Source of the DNA: CAZQKE01 sp964593865
Lineage (GTDB): Bacteria; Chloroflexota; Anaerolineae; JAAYZQ01
DNA: 6,382 nucleotides
Direction: 5' to 3'
NCBI GenBank assembly: GCA_964593865.1
Contig: CAZQKE010000128.1
Coordinates: 1-6,382 of the forward strand
Shown: positions 1 through 4,896 of the stretch, in pieces
How the letters are laid out: each line of letters begins with the position of its first letter
How positions within the stretch are numbered: position 1 is the first letter of the stretch
Translations under genes and position numbers: made by a program
The notes under the pieces: generated by a model
What the model was told of the DNA's origin: nothing
The model's database searches: none
Seen by the model: the letters and a program-made list of their open reading frames with translations, nothing else

Positions 1-2
1 AA

Positions 3-116
3 AAAGAGTTTGAAGAGTACGACCGCCGCAGCCGGGATGGCATCCCCCTGGGGGCCAAAGTGGAGGCCAGCTTGCGGCAGATTGCGGGGGAATTGGGCGT
101 CGAATACGACCTGTAA
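3..116 (+). CDS. Probable Ldh2-family malate/lactate-type dehydrogenase, C-terminal end only
   Basis: Only the last 37 codons are in the window; the gene enters from the left edge and ends at TAA 114-116. The frame is open from base 3 and reads KEFEEYDRR... then DGIPLGAKVEASLRQIA, ending GVEYDL. An acidic/basic helix followed by 'GIPL', about ten residues, then a Leu/Ala-rich helix ending in 'ELGV' is typical of the C-terminus of the Ldh2 family of NAD(P)-dependent 2-hydroxyacid dehydrogenases (malate, ureidoglycolate, 2,3-diketogulonate), which are unrelated to classical lactate/malate dehydrogenases. No catalytic residues are visible, so substrate is unknown. It precedes the CoA-synthetase gene by 85 bp on the same strand, so it may be the upstream operon member. 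If it is a malate dehydrogenase it would act on the oxaloacetate released by a citryl-CoA lyase; that link is inference. Family assignment is moderate because so little is seen. Confidence 0.5.
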   Translation, partial: KEFEEYDRRSRDGIPLGAKVEASLRQIAGELGVEYDL

Positions 117-192
117 ATCCTCAAAAGGAATACCTGGTGGCAGGGCAAGGCGCAAAACCGGAACCGCTTGAGAAATTGTGCGTTCCAACTTT

Positions 193-197
193 GGAGG
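193..197 (+). promoter_or_regulatory. Ribosome binding site deciding the start of the beta-subunit gene
   Basis: GGAGG lies four bases before ATG 202. It supports that ATG rather than the in-frame GTG at 178, which has no Shine-Dalgarno sequence and would place GGAGG inside the gene. From ATG 202 the protein begins MARLHEYQGKELL, the usual N-terminus of SucC-type subunits. Confidence 0.75.
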
Positions 198-201
198 AAA
201 A

Positions 202-1740
202 ATGGCACGATTACACGAATATCAAGGCAAAGAGTTGTTAAAGAAATTCAAAATTCCCGTCCCCCAGGGAGGCGTGGCGCGGACGCCGGAAGAAGCGCGG
301 CGCATCGCCGAGGAGTTGGGCGGCGAGGTGATGGTCAAAGCCCAGGCCTGGGTCACGGGCCGGGCCGGACTGGGCGGTATCAAAAAAGCCAGCAACCCCG
401 CCCAAGCCGAAGAGGCCGCCCGCCACATGCTGGGCATGAAGGTCAAAAACTTTACCGTGGAGGAGGTGCTGGTCGAACAGCGGGTCGAAATCGCCCGCGA
501 ATTCTATGCCGGCATCATCATTGATGACGCCGCCCAGCAACCGGTCGTCCTCTTTTCCAGCGTGGGCGGCACCGGCATCGAAGAGATCGCCGCTGCCCAC
601 CCGGACAAAGTGGCTCGGATGCACGTGGACGTGGGCACAGGGCTGCTCGATTTCCAGGCGCGGGACCTGGTGCGGCGGACCGGCATTGGCGGCAAGCTGC
701 AACTCAAACTGGGCAATGTGCTGACCGGCCTCTACCGCCTGGCCCGGCAGTACGACGCCCGCGCCGCCGAGATCAATCCCCTGGTCCAACTGGCGGACGG
801 CGCGATCATGGCCGCCGATTGCCGCGTCACCGTGGACGATTACGGCGTCTTTCGCCACAAGGATCTGGACATCGAGATTGCCCGCGAATATGACCGCCCG
901 CCCACCGAGCTGGAGAAAATCGCTTACGCCGTCGAAGCCAACGACTATCGCGGCACTTTCTACTTTATCCAGATGGCCGAAGGCTTTGCCAAGGGCGAGG
1001 GCTATGTGGGCTTTCACGGCGCGGGCGGCGGCGGATCAATGATGAGCATGGACGCCGTATTGCGCCAGGGCTACAAGCTGGCGACTTTTGTGGACACCAG
1101 CGGCAACCCTCCGGCCAGCAAGGTCTATCGAGCCGCCAAGATCGTCATGGCCTCCGGCCCCATTGACGGCTATTTCGGCTCCGGGTCGGGCGTGGCCAGC
1201 CAGGAACAGTTCCACTCGGCGCGAGGGTTCGTCAAGGCGTTTTTGGAAGCCCAGATTGACGTGCCGGTAGTCATCCGCCTGGGCGGCAACAGCGAAGACA
1301 AGGCGGTAGAGATCTTGGAATGGCTCAACGGCTGGATCCCCGCCCCGGTGGAAGGCTACAAAAAAGACGATTCGCCCGATTTTTGCGCCGAACGGCTGGA
1401 CGCCTTGATCAAAGAAGGCAAACGCATCGAGCCAGAGCCGCGTCCCGAACCGCAGCGCATCGGCGAGCCGCGCCTCTATCAGTTCCAGACCGTCACCGGC
1501 GGGACGGTGACGCTGGATCACAGCGTCTGCGCCGCCTGCGAGAGCAAGATCTGCATCCAGGAATGCGCCCGCCAGATCCTGACGCTCAACGAGGAGGGGC
1601 TGCCGGTCCTCAACATCAGCAAGGAAGAAGCGGCCAAAGGCCGCTGCGTCGAGTGCCTGGCCTGCGAAGTAGACTGCTTCTTCCGGGGGGCGGGCGGCGG
1701 CCGGATCGAATTGCCCATCCCCGGACTGGATGACCGATGA
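202..1740 (+). CDS. SucC-like acyl-CoA synthetase (citryl-CoA synthetase-type) beta subunit fused to a C-terminal 2[4Fe-4S] ferredoxin-like domain
   Basis: This is the ATP-grasp subunit of an ADP-forming acyl-CoA synthetase, expected to bind nucleotide and pair with the SucD-like subunit at 2130-3041. From ATG 202 it has 512 residues, against about 390 for E. coli SucC. Residues 1-235 are the ATP-grasp part: LHEYQGKELL at the start, Lys46, TGRAGLGG at 52-59, EINPL at 190-194, and Asp206. Asn192 and Asp206 match the spacing of the Mg-binding Asn199/Asp213 of E. coli SucC. Residues 265-400 are the CoA-ligase domain (GAGGGGSM at 273-280, TSGNPP at 299-304, GSGSGVAS at 326-333, IRLGGN at 358-363). 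Residues about 430-508 add a ferredoxin-like domain with Cys443, 446, 451, 455 and Cys482, 485, 488, 492, then a Gly-rich turn and ELPIPGLD. Eight cysteines would suit two [4Fe-4S] clusters. TSGNPP recalls ATP-citrate lyase (SGAP), while IRLGGN is nearer SucC, so the acid substrate (citrate, succinate, malate or other) is open. Probably cytoplasmic. Family is very secure; specificity is not. Confidence 0.9.
   Translation: MARLHEYQGKELLKKFKIPVPQGGVARTPEEARRIAEELGGEVMVKAQAWVTGRAGLGGIKKASNPAQAEEAARHMLGMKVKNFTVEEVLVEQRVEIAREFYAGIIIDDAAQQPVVLFSSVGGTGIEEIAAAHPDKVARMHVDVGTGLLDFQARDLVRRTGIGGKLQLKLGNVLTGLYRLARQYDARAAEINPLVQLADGAIMAADCRVTVDDYGVFRHKDLDIEIAREYDRPPTELEKIAYAVEANDYRGTFYFIQMAEGFAKGEGYVGFHGAGGGGSMMSMDAVLRQGYKLATFVDTSGNPPASKVYRAAKIVMASGPIDGYFGSGSGVASQEQFHSARGFVKAFLEAQIDVPVVIRLGGNSEDKAVEILEWLNGWIPAPVEGYKKDDSPDFCAERLDALIKEGKRIEPEPRPEPQRIGEPRLYQFQTVTGGTVTLDHSVCAACESKICIQECARQILTLNEEGLPVLNISKEEAAKGRCVECLACEVDCFFRGAGGGRIELPIPGLDDR
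1489..1725 (+). other. Ferredoxin-like domain region within the beta-subunit gene
   Basis: Residues 430-508 of the beta subunit. The first motif is C-x2-C-x4-C-x3-C (Cys443-455) and the second is the classical C-x2-C-x2-C-x3-C (Cys482-492), 26 residues apart. The central 'ILTLNEEGLPVL' followed by 'RCVECLACEVDC' resembles small ferredoxins and FixX-like partners of electron-transfer flavoprotein oxidoreductases. All eight ligands are present and the frame is intact through to the TGA, so the domain looks functional rather than read-through of a decayed neighbour. A Pro/Glu/Arg-rich linker (residues about 407-423) joins it to the ligase. Confidence 0.85.
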
Positions 1741-1762
1741 GGTTGTACCGATAACTGCAAAT

Positions 1763-1767
1763 GGAGG
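1763..1767 (+). promoter_or_regulatory. Ribosome binding site of the lipoprotein gene
   Basis: GGAGG four bases before ATG 1772. It decides against the in-frame upstream ATG at 1730, which overlaps the preceding gene, has no ribosome binding site, and would put 14 extra residues ahead of the signal peptide. Confidence 0.75.
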
Positions 1768-1771
1768 ATAT

Positions 1772-2077
1772 ATGACCAAGTGGGTAATGCACGTTTTGTT
1801 GATGGCGTCCCTGGTGTTGGTTGCTTGCGGCGGCCCCGAATCGCCGCCGACACCCGCGCCTGCACCGACATCGGACGTACTCAAATCCCCGCTGGCGACG
1901 GATGTGTTCGAATCGCCCCTGGGCCTGCCCAATCCCGCCTCCCAATACTGCGTGGAGCAGGGCTACACACTGGAGATCCGCGATGAAGCGGGCGGGCAGG
2001 TGGGCTACTGCATCTTTCCCGATGGCTCTGAATGTGAAGAGTGGGCTTTTTACCGGGGGGAATGCAGCGCGCCGTAA
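1772..2077 (+). CDS. Small DUF333-domain lipoprotein
   Basis: A 101-residue exported lipoprotein of unknown function. Residues 1-18 form a signal peptide (Lys3, then a hydrophobic VLLMASLVLV stretch) with lipobox L-V-A-C, so Cys19 is the expected lipidated residue. A Pro/Ser/Thr-rich linker (20-52) follows, with a nine-residue near-duplicate (SDVLKSPLA / TDVFESPLG). Residues 53-98 match the DUF333 domain: NPASQYC, EQGYTLEIRDE, GYCIFPDGSECEEW, then RGEC, with Cys60, 80, 88 and 98 that could form two disulfides outside the membrane. DUF333 proteins are sometimes annotated as putative haemolysins, without good functional evidence. The gene starts 31 bp after the beta-subunit stop and ends 52 bp before the alpha subunit, so a cell-surface protein separates two subunits of a presumed cytoplasmic enzyme. 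The domain call is confident; the role is unknown. Confidence 0.85.
   Translation: MTKWVMHVLLMASLVLVACGGPESPPTPAPAPTSDVLKSPLATDVFESPLGLPNPASQYCVEQGYTLEIRDEAGGQVGYCIFPDGSECEEWAFYRGECSAP
1871..1924 (+). repeat. Diverged 27-bp tandem duplication in the lipoprotein linker
   Basis: Two adjacent 27-base units encode SDVLKSPLA and TDVFESPLG (lipoprotein residues 34-51). By eye 18 of 27 bases agree and most differences are synonymous or conservative, as expected for an old in-frame duplication extending the surface linker between lipid anchor and DUF333 domain. Confidence 0.5.
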
Positions 2078-2118
2078 GCATGGTGGACGCTACGACGAAT
2101 CCAGAATAGAACGAATTT

Positions 2119-2123
2119 AGGAG
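2119..2123 (+). promoter_or_regulatory. Ribosome binding site of the alpha-subunit gene
   Basis: AGGAG six bases before ATG 2130, set in a run of GA dinucleotides that continues to the start codon. The protein then begins MSILID, as SucD proteins commonly do, which supports this start. Confidence 0.75.
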
Positions 2124-2129
2124 AGAGAG

Positions 2130-3041
2130 ATGTCTATCTTGATCGATCAAACCAAACGGGTTCTCGTGCAGGGCATCACCGGGCGTGAGGGGATGACCCG
2201 CACCCGACTCATGCGCGAATACGGAACCAACGTCGTCGCCGGCGTCACGCCCGGCAAGGGCGGGCAGGAAGTCGAAGGCGTGCCGGTGTTCGACACGGTG
2301 CAGGAGGCGTGGGAAAAGGCCGGTCCCATTGACATCTCGGTCCTCTACATCCCCGCGCCCATCGTCAAATCGGCGGCGTTGGAGGCCATCTATGCCGGGG
2401 TCAAACTGCTGGTCATCATCCCCGACCGAGTTCCCATGTGGGATGTGCTGGCCATCTCCAAAGCGGCCAAAGAAAAAGGGGCCATGTTCACCGGCCCGAA
2501 CTGCCTGGGCGTCCTCAGCCCCGGCAAGGCGGTGGTGGGCATGATCGGCGGACGGGCCTCTTCGGCGCGGGAATGGTTCTTCCCCGGCCCGGTGGGAATC
2601 ACCTCCCGCAGCGGCGGGATGACCTCCAGCACGGCCTACTATTTGGCGCGGGCGGGCATCGGCGCGACGACACTGGTCCATGTCGGCGGCGATGCCGTCA
2701 TCGGCTTGCCCCATCCCGACGTTATCCGCCTCTTTCAGCAGGACCCGGAGACCAAAGCCATCGTCATGTTTGGCGAGATCGGCGGCAGCCAGGAGGAGCG
2801 GGTGGCCGATCTCATCGAAGCGGGCGAAGTGACCAAGCCGGTCATCGCCTATATCGGCGGCAAGGCGGCCAAGAGCGGGACCCGTTTCAGCCATGCCGGG
2901 GCCATCATCGAAGGTGGGCGCGGGACCTATGAAGGCAAGGTGGACCGCTTGCGCTCCGTGGGCGTCACCGTGGTGGAGGCCTTTGGCGACCTGCCGGCAG
3001 CGACGAAGGAAGTGCTGGCTGGGCTGAGGGCTACAGGGTGA
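2130..3041 (+). CDS. SucD-like acyl-CoA synthetase (citryl-CoA synthetase-type) alpha subunit
   Basis: This is the CoA-binding, phospho-histidine subunit of an ADP-forming acyl-CoA synthetase and the partner of the product of 202-1740. The 303 residues are close to the usual length (E. coli SucD has 289). The N-terminal Rossmann-type CoA-binding domain has MSILID, the GITGREG loop (15-21) and GVTPGKGG (38-45). The middle shows YIPAP (73-77), TGPNCLGVLSPG (121-132) and SRSGGMT (159-165). The ligase domain has GEIGGS (215-220) and the SHAGAIIEGG loop (254-263), where His255 corresponds to the phosphorylated histidine of E. coli SucD. SRSGGM is the form I recall from ATP-citrate lyase, whereas SucD has SRSGTLT; this hints at a citryl-CoA synthetase but does not prove it. 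The pair would phosphorylate the histidine with ATP, pass phosphate to a carboxylate and release acyl-CoA. It is separated from the beta gene by the lipoprotein gene and followed 34 bp later by a nitrilase-family gene. Confidence 0.92.
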   Translation: MSILIDQTKRVLVQGITGREGMTRTRLMREYGTNVVAGVTPGKGGQEVEGVPVFDTVQEAWEKAGPIDISVLYIPAPIVKSAALEAIYAGVKLLVIIPDRVPMWDVLAISKAAKEKGAMFTGPNCLGVLSPGKAVVGMIGGRASSAREWFFPGPVGITSRSGGMTSSTAYYLARAGIGATTLVHVGGDAVIGLPHPDVIRLFQQDPETKAIVMFGEIGGSQEERVADLIEAGEVTKPVIAYIGGKAAKSGTRFSHAGAIIEGGRGTYEGKVDRLRSVGVTVVEAFGDLPAATKEVLAGLRATG

Positions 3042-3055
3042 CGGCGCGACGCCGT
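3041..3055 (+). other. Short perfect inverted repeat after the alpha-subunit stop
   Basis: ACGGCG (3041-3046), loop CGA, CGCCGT (3050-3055): a 6-bp GC-rich stem that begins on the last base of the stop codon. No T-run follows, so it is unlikely to terminate transcription. It could slow RNA decay, be part of a dispersed palindromic repeat, or be chance in GC-rich DNA. Confidence 0.3.
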
Positions 3056-3075
3056 GCCGAACAAGAAAAGAATCA

Positions 3076-4092
3076 ATGATGGATGTCCAGGTCGCTGCTA
3101 TCCAAATGGATTGCGTGGTGGGCGACGTTGAGGCCAATCTGGCCCACGCCCAAACACTGGTCGAGGAGGCCGCGGCCCAAGGGGCGCAACTCATCGTCCT
3201 GCCGGAACTGTTCAACACCGGCTACGAATACACCGACCGCAACTACACCCTGCCCGAACCCCTGGACGGTCGGACCGGAACCTGGCTGGTCGCGACGGCG
3301 CGGCGACTGGGAGTACACCTGGTGGGCAGCTTTCCGGCCCGAATCGGCGGGCGGGCTTTTATCATCGCCATGCTCGTTGCCCCTGATGGCCGCCAGTGGG
3401 TTTACCGCAAGGTCCACGTCTCGGTCTGGGAAAACCTGTATTTCGATTCGGGTGATGAACCACTCATCGCCGAGACCGATCTGGGGCGCATTGGCCTTTT
3501 CGTCTGCTGGGATGAAGTGTTCGCCGACCTGGCCCGCGCCTACCAGGGCCGGGTGGATCTGCTGTGCGTGCCCTCCTCTCCGCCGACCTTTGTCGGCCAG
3601 GTGGAAGATGCCCAGGGACGGGCGTTAACCGGGATCAAGACGCCCCGCTTCTTGGGCCAGGAAGTGGACACCGTGGATTGGTTCCGCCGTTCGCAAGAGG
3701 CCCACGCCCGCTGCGCCGGAGTGCCGCTCATCTATGCTTCCCGCTGTGGGACCTTTTACTCGCCGCTGCCCTATGGCCTGCCTTTCTGGGTGACATTGGG
3801 GTTAGGGAATGCCTGGCGCATAGTGCGGGCAGGCGGCTCCAGAACTCGCTTTCGGGGGCCGATCATGGGCCGCTCTGCTATCCTCAACGCTCAGGGAGAG
3901 CGCATCGCCAACACGGGCGAGAGCGGCGAAGCCGTCTTGCTCGCCACCGTGCAGCCCGGTGCTCCCGATCCAGCAACGCTACCGCCCGTGCCGAAAGGCC
4001 GGGCACTGGTGCCTGGTATCCCCTGGTGGCAGTTTCTGTTCGACGATTGGCTGATCTTGCTGGGCAACTGGGTACGACGGCACAAAAGATGA
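3076..4092 (+). CDS. Carbon-nitrogen hydrolase (nitrilase superfamily)
   Basis: A 338-residue enzyme expected to hydrolyse an amide, carbamoyl or nitrile bond through a Glu-Lys-Cys centre; the substrate cannot be told. The catalytic set is clear: Glu44 in LPELFNTGY, Lys112 in YRKVHV, and Cys144 in FVCWDEVFADLAR, with Glu119 as possible second glutamate. The N-terminus (VAAIQMDCVVGDVEANLAHA) is typical of the fold. After the catalytic Cys it keeps the VPSSPP turn (165-170), a late strand region GPIMGRSAILNAQGE (261-275) and a closing strand (286-292). It is longer than the 260-280 residues of simple amidases, with an insert around 175-260 and an extra C-terminus. Residues 316-338 form a Trp-rich hydrophobic segment (PWWQFLFDDWLILLGNW) ending in RRHKR, which could associate with the membrane. 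Two ATGs in tandem (3076, 3079) lie behind a weak purine-rich site; either may be used. Placement between CoA-synthetase alpha and lyase genes suggests a role in the same pathway, perhaps supplying the acid substrate from its amide. Confidence 0.88.
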   Translation: MMDVQVAAIQMDCVVGDVEANLAHAQTLVEEAAAQGAQLIVLPELFNTGYEYTDRNYTLPEPLDGRTGTWLVATARRLGVHLVGSFPARIGGRAFIIAMLVAPDGRQWVYRKVHVSVWENLYFDSGDEPLIAETDLGRIGLFVCWDEVFADLARAYQGRVDLLCVPSSPPTFVGQVEDAQGRALTGIKTPRFLGQEVDTVDWFRRSQEAHARCAGVPLIYASRCGTFYSPLPYGLPFWVTLGLGNAWRIVRAGGSRTRFRGPIMGRSAILNAQGERIANTGESGEAVLLATVQPGAPDPATLPPVPKGRALVPGIPWWQFLFDDWLILLGNWVRRHKR

Positions 4093-4095
4093 TTG

Positions 4096-4102
4096 AAGGA
4101 GG
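4096..4102 (+). promoter_or_regulatory. Ribosome binding site setting a GTG start for the lyase gene
   Basis: AAGGAGG five bases before GTG 4108. An in-frame TTG at 4093 also opens the frame but would make this strong site part of the coding region (residues KEE), so GTG 4108 is preferred. Confidence 0.8.
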
Positions 4103-4107
4103 AATCG

Positions 4108-4890
4108 GTGACAGAACAAACCTGGAAAACGGCAATCACCAAGATCGAACCGAACAAGGTCGCCGTGCGCGGCTACCCCATTGACCAATTGATGGGCCGC
4201 ATCTCTTTCGGCGAAATGGTTTATCTGGTGCTCAAGGGCGAACTGCCCACGCCGAAGGTCGGTAAACTGATGGACGCCATCCTGGTTTCCTCGGTGGACC
4301 ACGGCGTTACGCCGCCCAGTGCGTTGGCCGCCCGGACCGTCGCTTCCGGCGGCGCGCCGCTGACCACGGCCATCGCCGCCGGAATCATGGCCATCAACCG
4401 CCACCACGGTGGGGCCATCGAAGGCTGCATGAGGGTTCTGCAAGAAGTGGTGGCTTATAAACGGGAAAAGGGCCTGGACGCCCAAACCGCTGCCCGCGAG
4501 AAGATGGCCGAATTCCGGGCCAAAAAGATGCGCGTGCCCGGCTACGGACACCGCGTTCACAGTGACGACCCCCGCACCCGGCGGCTCTTTGCCCTGGCGG
4601 AGGAAGCGGGCGTGGCCGGGGAGTATATCGAGCTGGCCCACGCCCTGCGGGAGGCGATCAAGGAATCGCTGGGCCGCGATCTGCCTATGAATGTGGACGG
4701 CGGCATTGCGGCGGTACTTTGCGAACTGGGCTTTCCGCCGGAACTGGGCAACGGCTTTTTCGCCATCAGCCGCACCGTGGGCCTCACCGCCCAGGTCTAT
4801 GAGGAGCAGACTCGCGAGCGGCCCATGCGCCGCATCAACCCTACGGCCTACGAGTACGACGGACCGCCGGAGCGGGACTTGGCGCGGTAG
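4108..4890 (+). CDS. Citryl-CoA lyase-type protein (short citrate synthase fold)
   Basis: A 260-residue protein, much shorter than citrate synthase (about 430) and close in size to the C-terminal lyase module of ATP-citrate lyase. Expected reaction: citryl-CoA to acetyl-CoA plus oxaloacetate, or an equivalent cleavage of a related 3-hydroxyacyl-CoA. The N-terminus reads WKTAITKIEPNKVAVRGYPI and LMGRISFGEMVYLVLKGELP. Active-site motifs follow: VDHGVTPPSALAARTVAS (His65), INRHHGGAIEG (His100), VPGYGHRVHSDDPRT (His148) and MNVDGGIAA (Asp197), ending in EEQTRERPMRRINP. His148 and Asp197 match the catalytic His and Asp of citrate synthase and ATP-citrate lyase. His65 matches the DHG histidine of ATP-citrate lyase. 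His100 sits where citrate synthase has its HG histidine, a position that as I recall is Phe in animal ATP-citrate lyase. It lies 15 bp behind the nitrilase gene and 6 bp ahead of lgt. Being in one operon with the two synthetase subunits is the main support for the citryl-CoA reading. A citrate-synthase-like condensation direction cannot be excluded. Confidence 0.88.
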   Translation: MTEQTWKTAITKIEPNKVAVRGYPIDQLMGRISFGEMVYLVLKGELPTPKVGKLMDAILVSSVDHGVTPPSALAARTVASGGAPLTTAIAAGIMAINRHHGGAIEGCMRVLQEVVAYKREKGLDAQTAAREKMAEFRAKKMRVPGYGHRVHSDDPRTRRLFALAEEAGVAGEYIELAHALREAIKESLGRDLPMNVDGGIAAVLCELGFPPELGNGFFAISRTVGLTAQVYEEQTRERPMRRINPTAYEYDGPPERDLAR

Positions 4891-4896
4891 GCCGCA

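Noticed and set aside
168..190. Possible promoter using TTGAGA at 168-173
   Set aside because: No -10-like element lies at suitable spacing, and the same-strand gene 85 bp upstream makes read-through transcription the simpler view.
238..1017. Long minus-strand open frame of 259 codons opposite the beta-subunit gene
   Set aside because: It is antisense to a gene with clear family motifs, and its translation is rich in His, Gly and Asp without domain signals, as expected from a shadow of GC-rich coding DNA.
1730..1771. ATG 1730 as the lipoprotein start, overlapping the beta-subunit gene
   Set aside because: It lacks a ribosome binding site and would put a polar acidic stretch before the signal peptide; ATG 1772 has GGAGG and a proper lipoprotein signal.
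1881..3218. Minus-strand open frame of 445 codons spanning the lipoprotein, alpha subunit and hydrolase start
   Set aside because: It crosses three supported plus-strand genes and gives low-complexity Arg/His/Pro-rich sequence with no recognisable motif.
4884..4895. GCGG-TAGG-CCGC inverted repeat at the lyase stop codon as a terminator
   Set aside because: The stem is only 4 bp, no T-run follows, and lgt starts two bases later, so termination here is implausible.
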